Source: Desulfofundulus thermobenzoicus (GTDB lineage: Bacteria; Bacillota; Desulfotomaculia; Desulfotomaculales; Desulfovirgulaceae). Taken from it: a DNA stretch of 35,659 bases. Under the pieces are notes generated by a model, which saw only the letters and a program-made list of their open reading frames with translations, searched no databases and had not been told where the DNA came from. Position numbers and translations under genes: made by a program. Of the stretch, positions 15,848 through 25,292 are shown piece by piece. The DNA is taken from assembly GCF_009428905.1 (NCBI RefSeq), contig NZ_WHYR01000037.1, forward strand, positions 1-35,659, given 5' to 3'. Position 1 is the first letter of the stretch; each line of letters opens with the position of its first letter.

Positions 15848-16767
15848 AAACCGAAAGCAAACTGGAAAAACTGCTGGAAAGAGGCGAATTCGTGGTCACG
15901 GCCGAAATCGGCCCGCCCAAGCATGCCTCCGCTGAAGGCATTCGTCATCATGCCCACATGTTAAAGGATTACGTGGACGCCACCAATATCACCGACTGCC
16001 AGACGGCGGTGGTCCGGTTGTCCAGCATTGCCTCGGCCGTACACATCCTGGACTGCGGCATTGAGCCCATTGTCCAGATGACCTGCCGGGACAGGAACCG
16101 CATCGCCATCCAGAGTGATCTGCTGGGCGCCTACAGCCTGGGCATGCGTAACCTGCTGTGCCTTTCCGGTGACCACCAGAAGTTCGGCAGTGAGCCCACG
16201 GCCAAAAACGTCTATGATATTGACTCCATTCATTTAATTTATCTGATGCGCCGCATGCGCGATGAAAAGCTCTTCTTCTCCGGCGAACCCATCAAGGACC
16301 ATGAGCCCCGCTTTTTCATCGGCGCGGTGGCCAACCCATTCGCCGACCCCTTTGAATACCGGGTGGACCGGTTGGAGAAAAAGGTAGAGGCGGGGGCGGA
16401 ATTCATCCAAACCCAGTGTATTTACGATATGGAACGATTCGAGCGCTTTATGGAAATGGTCCGGGAGAGGGGCATACACGAAAGGGTGCATATTCTGGCC
16501 GGCGTGACCCCGCTGAAAAGCTGGCGGGCGGCCAAATACCTGCAGACCAGTGTTTCGGGGATGATTGTTCCCGATGAAATCGTGGAACGGCTGAAAAAGG
16601 CTGAAGACCCCAAGAAAGAAGGGGTGGAGATCTGTATCGAGCAGATCAAGCACATACGCAATATTCCCGGCATCCACGGCGTGCACATCATGGCCATCGC
16701 CTGGGAAGAAGTGGTGCCCGAAATTGTGGAACGTTCCGGCCTTTATCCCCGTCCGAAAGTAGAGTAA
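15844..16767 (+). CDS. metF: Methylenetetrahydrofolate reductase catalytic subunit
   Basis: MetF is an FMN/FAD TIM-barrel enzyme that reduces 5,10-methylene-THF to 5-methyl-THF in the methyl branch of the Wood-Ljungdahl pathway. The 307-residue protein has the family start (VVTAEIGPPK), the QMTCRDRNR segment, LCLSGDH, and the GAEFIQTQCIYD region near residues 180-195. The start GTG 15844 overlaps the metV stop. In bifurcating or ferredoxin-linked forms MetF lacks a strong NADH site and depends on partner subunits, which fits the genes upstream. A clear terminator follows the stop by 4 bp. Confidence 0.94.
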   Translation: MKTESKLEKLLERGEFVVTAEIGPPKHASAEGIRHHAHMLKDYVDATNITDCQTAVVRLSSIASAVHILDCGIEPIVQMTCRDRNRIAIQSDLLGAYSLGMRNLLCLSGDHQKFGSEPTAKNVYDIDSIHLIYLMRRMRDEKLFFSGEPIKDHEPRFFIGAVANPFADPFEYRVDRLEKKVEAGAEFIQTQCIYDMERFERFMEMVRERGIHERVHILAGVTPLKSWRAAKYLQTSVSGMIVPDEIVERLKKAEDPKKEGVEICIEQIKHIRNIPGIHGVHIMAIAWEEVVPEIVERSGLYPRPKVE

Positions 16768-16771
16768 ACCG

Positions 16772-16806
16772 CTTACCCCCGCTCTTGCGAGCGGGGGTAA
16801 GTCTTT
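16772..16806 (+). terminator. Intrinsic terminator after metF
   Basis: CTTACCCCCGCTC (16772-16784) pairs perfectly over 13 bp with GAGCGGGGGTAAG (16789-16801) around a TTGC loop, followed by TCTTTT. It closes the hdrA2-mvhD-metVF transcript. It also lies just past the end of the convergent gap gene and may serve it too. Confidence 0.88.
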
Positions 16807-16857
16807 TAAAGAAGCCGGGGATGCTTTTCGCTGAATCCAGGCGAGGTGTTACAGGGC

Positions 16858-18196
<1,339 letters not shown>

Positions 18197-18511
18197 ATGA
18201 TTTTAACCACCACTCAAAGTATTGAAGGGAAAAAAATTTTATCTTACCTGGGTATTGTCACCGGCGAAGCAATCATGGGAGCCAACCTGGTGCGGGACCT
18301 CTTTGCCACCATCACCGACATTGTGGGCGGACGCTCGGGTGCCTACGAAACCAAACTGGCCCAGGCCAGGCAGATCGCCCTGGAGGAAATGACAGCCCAG
18401 GCCCGGCATCTGGGAGCCAACGCGGTGGTGGGCATTGACCTGGACTACGAAGTGGTCCGGGAAGGGATGCTCATGGTCACTGCCAGCGGGACGGCTGTAC
18501 AGGTTGAATGA
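18197..18511 (+). CDS. YbjQ/UPF0145 family protein
   Basis: A 104-residue protein of the YbjQ (UPF0145, heavy-metal-binding-domain-like) family. It shows the characteristic N-terminal [11 protein letters not shown] and [10 protein letters not shown], the AR...[16 protein letters not shown] segment, and a C-terminal strand ending in SGTAVQV. The family forms small pentameric rings; its biochemical role is not settled. AAGGGGGTTTG precedes ATG 18197. It stands alone, with AT-rich sequence upstream and no operon partner. Confidence 0.9.
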   Translation: MILTTTQSIEGKKILSYLGIVTGEAIMGANLVRDLFATITDIVGGRSGAYETKLAQARQIALEEMTAQARHLGANAVVGIDLDYEVVREGMLMVTASGTAVQVE

Positions 18512-18669
18512 GGGAAAATCCGTCAAACCCGGAGACAATATTTATCAACCGATTACGGACCATTTGAGCTATCGAAAACAGTCTCAACTAATCACCGGTC
18601 ACCTTGCCTGAAAACGTTAGGGGTGGCGTTCGTCTTCAGGATGGAGCTGGTAAAAAAAATACGTGTGTG

Positions 18670-18691
18670 CAACTGCCAGTTGTGCTAAAAT
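18670..18691 (+). promoter_or_regulatory. Candidate extended -10 promoter with overlapping dyad
   Basis: TAAAAT (18686-18691) preceded by TG at 18683-18684 resembles an extended -10 element, about 55 bp before the hydrolase start at 18747. A perfect 6-1-6 dyad, CAACTG-C-CAGTTG (18670-18682), lies immediately upstream and could be an operator. No good -35 box is seen. Confidence 0.35.
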
Positions 18692-18746
18692 ATTAGTAAA
18701 AGATAAGCCCCTCCCGGCAAACAGTCACGGAAAAAGGAGTGGTTTT

Positions 18747-19280
18747 ATGCCCCGCAATGTTTTGCTGGTAATAGACATGCTCAAAGATTTCATCGAACCC
18801 GACGGCGCCCTCTACTGCGGAGAAAAGGCGAAGGAAATCGTACCCTTCGTGGTGGAGAAGGTGCGGGAATTTATGGCCAAAGATGAGCCGGTAATTTTCA
18901 TCATGGATGCTCACGACCCGGAAGATCTGGAATTCAACCGGTTTCCGGTTCATTGCGTCTACGGTTCTCCGGGGGCGCAGCTGATCGATGAACTGGCGGA
19001 ACTGGTGGCCGAATACCCCTTTGCCATAAAAGTGCCCAAAACCCGTTTCAGCGGATTTTTCCGCACCGGCCTGAAAAAAATCCTGGAGGACCTGGAGCCG
19101 GAGACGGTACATGTGGTGGGGGTGTGCACCAATATCTGCGTTCTCTATACTGTGGAAGAACTGCGCAACCGGGATTACCGTACCATAGTCCACACCAGGG
19201 GTGTAACCAGCTTTGATCCGGAAGCCCATCGCTGGGCATTGCGGCAAATGGAAACTGTACTGGGGGCAGAGATGGCTTAA
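18747..19280 (+). CDS. Nicotinamidase-like cysteine hydrolase (isochorismatase superfamily)
   Basis: The 177-residue protein has the catalytic triad of the superfamily: Asp10 (VIDMLKDF), Lys98 (VPKTRFSGF) and Cys127 (GVCTNICV). It also has a nicotinamidase-like metal site, DAHDPED with Asp54 and His56, and His69 in PVHCVYGSPGAQL. This favours nicotinamide or a related amide as substrate, in NAD salvage, over true isochorismate hydrolysis; the exact substrate is inference. The frame is open further upstream, but ATG 18747 follows AAAAAGGAG (18731-18739) and starts at the first beta strand. The PHP gene begins on the base after its stop codon, so the two are co-expressed. Confidence 0.85.
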   Translation: MPRNVLLVIDMLKDFIEPDGALYCGEKAKEIVPFVVEKVREFMAKDEPVIFIMDAHDPEDLEFNRFPVHCVYGSPGAQLIDELAELVAEYPFAIKVPKTRFSGFFRTGLKKILEDLEPETVHVVGVCTNICVLYTVEELRNRDYRTIVHTRGVTSFDPEAHRWALRQMETVLGAEMA

Positions 19281-20165
19281 ATGAACGCATATTATATGGA
19301 CTATCATGTCCACCCCAACTATTCCATAGATGCCGAAAATTACAGCATCATGGATTACAGCCGGCGGGCCGTATCCATGGGTTTAAAGGAAATTTGTTTT
19401 ACCACCCACCTGGAGGTGGATCCGGTGCGCCGTCACCGGGACTGGTTCGTCCGGGTGAAGGGAGAACTCCACCCCATGGAGGATACCCGCTGGCTGGACC
19501 ATTATTTCCGGGAAATAGACGAAGCCAGAAGGCAAATGGGTAGACAGGGGCTGATCATTAAGGCCGGACTGGAAGTGGGATATGAGCGGGGATGCGAAGA
19601 GGCCATTGCCCGGGTGATCACCAGTTTTCCCTTTGACTTTATTCTGGGTTCCATCCATTGCCTGGAGCATCAGGCCATTTCTTCCCGCGAAGAAAGCCGG
19701 CTTTATTTTCCCAACCGCACTGTAGAAGAGGTGTGCCAGGAATATTTTCAAATCATGCTGGAAGCGGTGCAAACGGGACTTTTTGACTGCATCGCCCATC
19801 TGGATCTTTACCGCCGTCATGGGGACCGCTTTTTGGGAACTGCTTTGAAAAACGCCCACCGGGGGCGGGTGGAACCGGTTTTTACCGAAATGGCCAGGCG
19901 CAATATGGGCCTGGAAATAAATACCTCCAGCCTGCGCCAGGGATTGCCGGAATTTCATCCCGCCCGGAACATCCTTTTGACGGCCCGGGAACTGGGGGTA
20001 CGTATATTTACCGTCGGTTCCGATGCCCACCGCCCGGACCAGCTGGGTGCATATATCGACCAGGCCATGGCCCTGCTAAAAGATCTGGATCTGCCTGTAT
20101 ATACCTTTAGCGCCCGGAAACCTTCCCTTGTCCGCGGGCAAAACAGAATGTCTGCGGCAGGCTGA
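19281..20165 (+). CDS. PHP-domain phosphoesterase (histidinol-phosphatase family)
   Basis: A 294-residue PHP-fold metal-dependent phosphoesterase, related to HisJ/HisK-type histidinol-phosphatases. Metal-binding motifs are in order: DYHVHPNYS (His9, His11), TTHLE, the GLEVGYE glutamate, GSIHCLEH, HLDLYRR, and the C-terminal GSDAHRPD. All are intact, so it should be active. No other his genes are near, so the substrate may be another phosphomonoester. It directly abuts the hydrolase upstream (stop 19278-19280, ATG 19281). Confidence 0.85.
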   Translation: MNAYYMDYHVHPNYSIDAENYSIMDYSRRAVSMGLKEICFTTHLEVDPVRRHRDWFVRVKGELHPMEDTRWLDHYFREIDEARRQMGRQGLIIKAGLEVGYERGCEEAIARVITSFPFDFILGSIHCLEHQAISSREESRLYFPNRTVEEVCQEYFQIMLEAVQTGLFDCIAHLDLYRRHGDRFLGTALKNAHRGRVEPVFTEMARRNMGLEINTSSLRQGLPEFHPARNILLTARELGVRIFTVGSDAHRPDQLGAYIDQAMALLKDLDLPVYTFSARKPSLVRGQNRMSAAG

Positions 20166-20235
20166 TTAGAATAGACCTGGACAAATTCCTTCCCCTGCCA
20201 TAAAATATTCACAAGACCGCAGGGAGGAATATCAC

Positions 20236-21036
20236 ATGACCGTCATCACCGGCAGAACGGTAAAAAGATACCGGGAAGGAAACATTACCGCAGCCTTTGG
20301 CGCCGACCTGTTGTTACACGGCAGTACCGCCATCCCCAATCTTTTACTTCGTTTTTACCGTCAAATGGAATTGACCGATGAGGAAATGATGCTCATTATC
20401 CAGTTGCTACGCCTGCGCAATGAAGAAAGGAACCTTTTGCCATCTGTTACCACCCTATCCCAATGTACTTCCCAGGAAGCGAGGCAGGTAGAGCAAAACC
20501 TTTCCCGTCTTTTGGAAAAGGAACTGCTGGATATCACCCAGTATTACGATGAAACGGCGGATCAGGTAATCAACGGCTATGATTTTGAACCGCTTTTTGA
20601 GAAACTTTCAGAGATCTGGGCCTGCCAAAGGGTAAAGGAAATTGAGCGCACCCGCAGCTTGCTTGAAAAAAGGGCACCGGATATAACCCGGAACGATTTT
20701 GACTTTGCTTTAGTGGTGAAGGCTTTTGAACAGGAATTTGGGCGGCCCATATCCCCCATAGAAGCGGAACAGATACGCCACTGGACCGGTCAGGTGGATA
20801 CCACCCTGGTACTGGAAGCACTGCGCCGGGCGGTGTTGATGGGCAAACATAATTTTAAATATATCGATAGCATTCTTCTGGAATGGAAAAAGAATAACCT
20901 GCGCACCCTGGAGGAAGTCAGCGCCTACGATGAACAGTTTAAAAAACGACGAAAGGGCAAACACTCCGGGGCGAACGGCGAACCGGAAACAGATCAACGC
21001 CGGAAGGCGCTTTTGAAAACCCTTTATCTTAGTTAA
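20236..21036 (+). CDS. dnaD: DnaD-type replication initiation/restart protein
   Basis: A 266-residue protein with the two-part DnaD layout. Residues about 20-110 form a winged-helix-like region (MELTDEEMMLIIQLLRLRNEE). Residues about 130-225 form a DnaB_2/DnaD C-terminal domain with FGRPISPIEAEQIRHW, and YIDSILLEWKKNN is the family's DNA-binding YxxxIxxxW motif. A basic linker and tail follow. In Bacillota, DnaD helps remodel DNA and load the replicative helicase. It is followed 20 bp later by a DnaI/DnaC-type loader. AGGGAGGAA lies just upstream of ATG 20236. Confidence 0.9.
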   Translation: MTVITGRTVKRYREGNITAAFGADLLLHGSTAIPNLLLRFYRQMELTDEEMMLIIQLLRLRNEERNLLPSVTTLSQCTSQEARQVEQNLSRLLEKELLDITQYYDETADQVINGYDFEPLFEKLSEIWACQRVKEIERTRSLLEKRAPDITRNDFDFALVVKAFEQEFGRPISPIEAEQIRHWTGQVDTTLVLEALRRAVLMGKHNFKYIDSILLEWKKNNLRTLEEVSAYDEQFKKRRKGKHSGANGEPETDQRRKALLKTLYLS

Positions 21037-21056
21037 TCAGAAAGGATGCCTGACCT

Positions 21057-21797
21057 GTGAAGCCCTGCAAACTATGCCAGGACCGGGGGGTAATCATCAG
21101 TAACCAGGTGGCCGTACCCTGTTCCTGCAACCGGCAAAGGGCATTGTTTAACCGGTTTAAAAATGCCGGTTTACCCGACGGGTTAAGGGAGTGTACCTTT
21201 GAGCGGTTTGATTTTCGTTTTTATTCCAAACAACTGGTCGATCCGGTACATAAAACCACCTATTATGACCTGGCCCGTCGTGCTTTCCGGGCAGCGGAAA
21301 ACTTCGTCCGGCAGTTTGTCCAGGACCCACATATAGACGGCCTTTTGATCAGCGGTCCGGTGGGAAGCGGCAAAACATTTCTGGCTGCCTGCATGGCCAA
21401 CGCCCTGCTTCAGGAGGAAGTTCCCCTGCTATTTATGGTGGTTCCCGACCTGCTGGACCAGCTACGGGCCACCTATAACCAGGACCGCCAGCCGGCGGGC
21501 TATACGGAAAAGGATCTTATGGATGCGGCCCGGGAGGTGTCCCTGTTGATCCTGGACGACCTGGGCGCCCATAATTATACAGAATGGACGAAAAACAGGC
21601 TTTATTCCATTCTGAATTACCGGCTTAATTACCGCCTGCCGGTGATTATTACCACCAACCTCAGTCTGGAGAAACTGGACGAATATCTGGGGGAAAGAAC
21701 CACTTCTCGCATTTGCCAGATGTGCTGGCCCTGCCATTTAGCCGTGGTTGACGATATTCGGATGGTCCGGCGCAAAGAAAGGCTACAGGAAAAATAA
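21057..21797 (+). CDS. dnaI: DnaI/DnaC-type helicase loader ATPase
   Basis: A 246-residue AAA+ ATPase. An N-terminal zinc-binding motif (Cys4, Cys7, Cys22, Cys24) resembles the helicase-contact domain of DnaI. Walker A GPVGSGKT is at 100-107, Walker B LLILDDLGA at about 161-169, and a sensor I region TTNLS is present. The arginine-finger region near GERTTSRI is intact. Such proteins load DnaB/DnaC-type helicase together with DnaD. The start is GTG 21057, about 10 nt after AAAGGA (21041-21046). An IstB-like transposition helper is excluded by the DnaD neighbour and the N-terminal zinc motif. Confidence 0.88.
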   Translation: MKPCKLCQDRGVIISNQVAVPCSCNRQRALFNRFKNAGLPDGLRECTFERFDFRFYSKQLVDPVHKTTYYDLARRAFRAAENFVRQFVQDPHIDGLLISGPVGSGKTFLAACMANALLQEEVPLLFMVVPDLLDQLRATYNQDRQPAGYTEKDLMDAAREVSLLILDDLGAHNYTEWTKNRLYSILNYRLNYRLPVIITTNLSLEKLDEYLGERTTSRICQMCWPCHLAVVDDIRMVRRKERLQEK

Positions 21798-21829
21798 AAC
21801 TACATAACCGGGACAGGTCCCATAAGAGG

Positions 21830-22100
21830 GATAATAGGGAAGTCCGGAGGGAGCACTGAAAAAGCCCGGTGCCCCCAACCGGCGCGGTCCCGCCACTGTA
21901 TACGGGGAGGAACCCGCAGGGCCACTGGCCCCAGCACTCACTGGTGAGCTGTTACACCGGACGGTATACCTGATAAGCAATGAAAACGCGACTCATGATT
22001 TAACCGGTGCCACCGGGAGTGCCGGGCTGGGAAGGTGCGGGATTCCGAAGATCCGGGAGCCAGGAGACCTGCCTGCCCCGCAGGCCGGATACCGGTGGAA
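21830..22100 (+). promoter_or_regulatory. Cobalamin riboswitch upstream of the cbi operon
   Basis: The conserved parts of a cobalamin aptamer are readable in order: GGGAAGTCCGG early (about 21837), GGTGC before the GCGGTCCCGCCACTGT segment (21884-21899), GGCCACTGG (21921-21929), GGGAAGG (about 22029), and the B12-box GCCAGGAGACCTGCC (22059-22073). The spacing suggests a large variable arm between 21935 and 22010. The edges are approximate. It precedes cbiD and a competing terminator, so binding of cobalamin should lower expression of the cbi genes. This is the standard logic for the class. Confidence 0.92.
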
Positions 22101-22133
22101 GGCTTTCTATCTTCGTGCGAAAGATAGGGCCAG

Positions 22134-22177
22134 GCGTCAAAAAACGCCCCTATTGACGCACCAGGGGCGTTTTTTTC
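22134..22177 (+). terminator. Riboswitch expression platform: terminator with competing upstream pairing
   Basis: ACGCCCCT (22144-22151) pairs with AGGGGCGT (22163-22170), and a run of T follows (22170-22177), giving a canonical intrinsic terminator. Its loop contains TTGACGC (22153-22159), which is complementary to GCGTCAA (22134-22140) just upstream. That alternative stem would disrupt the terminator, so it is a candidate anti-terminator. A separate hairpin, CTATCTT/AAGATAG, lies at about 22107-22127 between aptamer and terminator. Confidence 0.82.
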
Positions 22178-22264
22178 GTAAATATATGGCCCCCGGCTTG
22201 CAGGCTGGTGTGACCTGGGTAATTGTAAATTTAAGGAAGGCTTCCCGTTCCGGAGGTTTTTAAA

Positions 22265-23407
22265 ATGTCCAAAAAAATGCTGCGCTCCGGTATCACCACC
22301 GGAGCCTGCGCCGCCGGCGCCGCCCGGGCGGCCGCGGAATTGCTCTTTCATAACCGGAGGCTAACCGAGGCAACCATATATAATTATCAGGGACAACCCA
22401 TAACCGTACCCATTCATCACCTGGAGAAAAAAAAGGAGTCAGTGGAAGCGGTGGTGATCAAAGACGGAGGAGACGATCCCGATGTCACCCACGGCCTGCC
22501 GGTGGTGGTGGAAGCCCGGCCCCGGGAAGAGGGTATTATTCTAAAAGGGGGCCGGGGAGTGGGTCGGGTAACCCGGCCGGGTCTGGCCGTAGCAGTGGGT
22601 GAGGCGGCCATCAACCCGGTGCCGCGCCGGATGATCCATGATGCCGTAGTCACCACATTACCACCCGGCCGGGGCGTGGAACTGACCGTCAGCATACCCG
22701 GCGGCGAAGAGGTGAGCAAGCGCACCCTGAACCCAAGACTGGGCGTCGAAGGCGGCCTATCCATTCTGGGAACCACCGGCATCGTGCAGCCAATGTCCGA
22801 AGAGGCCTTCCGGGACTCCCTGGTGCCTCTGGTGGATATGGCCAGAGCGGCCGGGTATCGCCAAATAGTCCTCACCCCCGGCCGTCTGGGCGCCCGCATG
22901 GCCCAGGAGCAGTATGGCTTCCCGGAAACGGCGGTGGTGGAAATGAGCAATTTCGTTGGGTTTATGCTGGATACCTGTGTGGAAAAGGGTATTACCCACG
23001 TACTGTTGTGGGGACACCACGGTAAACTGATTAAAGTGGCCGCTGGTATTTTTCATACCCACAGCCGTCTGGCCGACGCCCGGCGGGAAATTCTGGCCAG
23101 TTACACGGCCATGCTGGGAGGAAACCGGGATCTGGTCGCCCGGATTCTGGAAGCCACCACCATTGAAAGTGTAACCGGTATGCTGGCTGAAAATAATTTA
23201 CTGGTTCCGGTCTATAATTACCTGGCCCGGCGGGCCAGCCAGCGGGCGGAGGATTTTGTACACAACCGCCTGCAGGTGGGAACGGTTCTCCTCAACCTGG
23301 AAGGGCGCATCCTGGGGATGGACCACCGGGCGCAGGAAATCGGGAGGGTACTGGGATGCCGCGCATTAGAATTATCGGCGTCGGACCGGGAACAAGGGCT
23401 TACCTGA
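22265..23407 (+). CDS. cbiD: Cobalt-precorrin-5B C1-methyltransferase
   Basis: CbiD methylates C1 during anaerobic corrin ring contraction. The 380-residue protein begins with the family hallmark RSGITTGACAAGAARAAA. It carries the conserved KDGGDDPDVTHG and GRGVGRVT motifs and a C-terminal ALLWGHHGKLIK-type region (here VLLWGHHGKLIKVAAGIFHTH). The start ATG 22265 follows CGGAGG. It is the first gene behind the riboswitch and terminator, and overlaps cbiE by 52 bp. Confidence 0.97.
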   Translation: MSKKMLRSGITTGACAAGAARAAAELLFHNRRLTEATIYNYQGQPITVPIHHLEKKKESVEAVVIKDGGDDPDVTHGLPVVVEARPREEGIILKGGRGVGRVTRPGLAVAVGEAAINPVPRRMIHDAVVTTLPPGRGVELTVSIPGGEEVSKRTLNPRLGVEGGLSILGTTGIVQPMSEEAFRDSLVPLVDMARAAGYRQIVLTPGRLGARMAQEQYGFPETAVVEMSNFVGFMLDTCVEKGITHVLLWGHHGKLIKVAAGIFHTHSRLADARREILASYTAMLGGNRDLVARILEATTIESVTGMLAENNLLVPVYNYLARRASQRAEDFVHNRLQVGTVLLNLEGRILGMDHRAQEIGRVLGCRALELSASDREQGLT

Positions 23408-24015
23408 CACCATCGGCTCAAAGGGCGCTGGAGGAAGCCACTGTCGTGGCCGGCGGCCAGCGCCACCTGGAAGCGCTGACCAGGCCGGACCAAAAAAAAT
23501 TTATGATCAAAAACAACCTGGCGGCAGTGGTGGCTTTTCTCCGTGCCCACGCCGGGGAGGAGGTGGCTATTTTGGCCTCGGGCGATCCCGGCCTTTATGG
23601 CATTTTAAGCTTCCTGCGCCACCATTTCACCCCGGAGGAACTGGAAGTAATTCCGGGAATCAGCCCGGTGCAGCTGGCTTTCGCCCGGCTGGCCCTGCCC
23701 TGGCATGATGCCGTAATCTTAAGCGCCCACGGCCGGTCCACCGCCGGTCTGGTGGCCGCCATCCGTCACCAGGCCAAAGTGGCCCTTTTAACCGGACCCG
23801 GAGCATCACCGGACCATATTGCCAGGCTGCTGCAGGAAGGAAACCTGGAACGACGGATTTACTGCTGCTGCAATCTGGGCTACCCCGATGAAGTGATCAT
23901 ATCCGGCCTGCCGGAGGAACTGGCTGCCCGGGATTTTTCCGGCTTAAATAATTGCGTAATGGTGATTTTGGATGAAACAAAACTGGGATTATGTGACTCC
24001 GGGCATTCCCGATGA
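23356..24015 (+). CDS. cbiE: Cobalt-precorrin-7 C5-methyltransferase
   Basis: CbiE is a SAM-dependent tetrapyrrole methylase acting at C5. The 219-residue chain starts with the family's GVGPGTRAYLT P-loop-like SAM site, then SGDPGLYG (about 77-84) and the central VIPGISPVQLAFARL segment. GGGAGGG lies 7 nt before ATG 23356. It overlaps cbiD at its start and cbiT at its end. Together CbiE and CbiT do the work of the fused CobL found in aerobic producers. Confidence 0.95.
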   Translation: MPRIRIIGVGPGTRAYLTPSAQRALEEATVVAGGQRHLEALTRPDQKKFMIKNNLAAVVAFLRAHAGEEVAILASGDPGLYGILSFLRHHFTPEELEVIPGISPVQLAFARLALPWHDAVILSAHGRSTAGLVAAIRHQAKVALLTGPGASPDHIARLLQEGNLERRIYCCCNLGYPDEVIISGLPEELAARDFSGLNNCVMVILDETKLGLCDSGHSR

Positions 24016-24577
24016 TCTGTTTACCCGGGGAGAGGTGCCCATGACCAAGGAAGAGGTGCGGGTGGTGACCCTGGCCAAAGCCAGATTGGCCCCGGGACAG
24101 GTGGTCTGGGACATTGGCAGCGGTACCGGTTCCCTGGCCATAGAGGCGGCCCGCCTGATCCCCGGCGGTCAGGTCTACGCCATCGAACAAAACCAGGCGG
24201 GGGTGGAGCTGATCCGGGAGAATGTACGCCGCTTTTCCCTGACCAATGTCCGGGTGGTACCCGGCCGGGCACCGGAAGTATTGCGGGACCTGCCCGCTCC
24301 CCAGCGGGTTTTCATCGGGGGATCCGGGGGACGGCTGGCGGAAATCCTGGATCTGGTAAACGAAATATTACCTGCCGGTGGAAGGCTGGTCATCAACGCC
24401 GTTACCCTGGAAACCCTGACCCGGGTTCTCTCCCTCCTGCAGCCCCCCTGGTCCCGGGAAATTATCCAGCTGGCCGTGACCCGGGGGGTAAGGCGGGGAA
24501 ACTACCATCTTTTACAGGCCGCAAACCCCGTGTGGATTATTACTGCCGGGAGAGGAGGTGCGGAAGATGAAGGGTAA
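23972..24577 (+). CDS. cbiT: Cobalt-precorrin-6B C15-methyltransferase, decarboxylating
   Basis: CbiT methylates C15 and removes the C12 acetate carboxyl group. The 201-residue Rossmann methyltransferase opens near TPGIPDDLFTRGEVPMTKEE, the family signature, followed by the SAM motif WDIGSGTGSLAIEA and IEQN. The ATG at 23972 overlaps the end of cbiE by 44 bp; no strong ribosome-binding site is visible, so translation is probably coupled. The C-terminus overlaps the region ahead of cbiL. Confidence 0.95.
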   Translation: MKQNWDYVTPGIPDDLFTRGEVPMTKEEVRVVTLAKARLAPGQVVWDIGSGTGSLAIEAARLIPGGQVYAIEQNQAGVELIRENVRRFSLTNVRVVPGRAPEVLRDLPAPQRVFIGGSGGRLAEILDLVNEILPAGGRLVINAVTLETLTRVLSLLQPPWSREIIQLAVTRGVRRGNYHLLQAANPVWIITAGRGGAEDEG

Positions 24578-25292
24578 ATTCTACGGTATCGGTGTGGGTC
24601 CGGGTGACCCGGAACTGCTCACCCTCAAGGCCCTTCGGGTTTTAAAAGAAGCGGATATGGTCTGCGTGCCCAAATCGGCCGCCGACCGGGAGAGCCTGGC
24701 CCTGTCCGTTATCAGCCAGGCTTTAAACCGCCGGTTTACCACCCTGGAATTATCCTTTCCCATGTCCCGGGACCGGCGGGTACTGGAGGAACACTGGGCT
24801 AGGGCGGGGGAAACGGTGGCCCGGCAGGTGCGGGAAGGGAAAGTACTGGCCTTCGTGACCATTGGCGATCCCCTCTTTTACAGCACCTACGGTTATGTTC
24901 TCCGGTACCTGCAGGAGCACCACCCCGATTTGCCGGCCGAAACCATTCCCGGCGTTACGGCCATGAACGCCTGCGCCGCCCTCCTGCAGGAACCCCTGGC
25001 CGAAGGGGAAGAAAGCCTGGTGGTCATCCCGGCCGCCTACGGCCTGGACCGCCTGCGGGATGCACTGGACCATTTTGACAACGTGGTCTTAATGAAGGTC
25101 AACCGCTGCTGGAACCAGGTACTGGAACTGTTGCGGGAGCGGGGATTGAGTACGGAAGCGACCCTGGTCAGCCGCTGCGGTTATCCCGATCAGGCGGTGG
25201 AACGTCAGGTGGACAGGCTGGCCGGGCAGGAACTGGATTACATGTCCATCCTGATCATACGGCAAGGAAAGGTGAAAGGAGAAACCCCATGA
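24567..25292 (+). CDS. cbiL: Cobalt-factor II C20-methyltransferase
   Basis: CbiL is the C20 methylase acting on cobalt-factor II early in the anaerobic pathway. It shows the tetrapyrrole methylase signature GVGPGDPELLTLKA, then a CVPKS segment typical of CbiL/CobI, TIGDPLFYSTYGY, and the IPGVTAMNACAA loop. ATG 24567 is preferred over the upstream GTG 24558, since AGGAGG (about 24553-24558) then has normal spacing and the chain starts at the SAM fold. The length is 241 residues. It overlaps cbiF by 4 bp. Confidence 0.95.
   Translation: MKGKFYGIGVGPGDPELLTLKALRVLKEADMVCVPKSAADRESLALSVISQALNRRFTTLELSFPMSRDRRVLEEHWARAGETVARQVREGKVLAFVTIGDPLFYSTYGYVLRYLQEHHPDLPAETIPGVTAMNACAALLQEPLAEGEESLVVIPAAYGLDRLRDALDHFDNVVLMKVNRCWNQVLELLRERGLSTEATLVSRCGYPDQAVERQVDRLAGQELDYMSILIIRQGKVKGETP

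Noticed and set aside
18600..18645. Imperfect CCTGAA/TTCAGG hairpin downstream of the YbjQ gene as a terminator
   Set aside because: The stem is short and interrupted and no U-run follows, so it was not listed as a feature.
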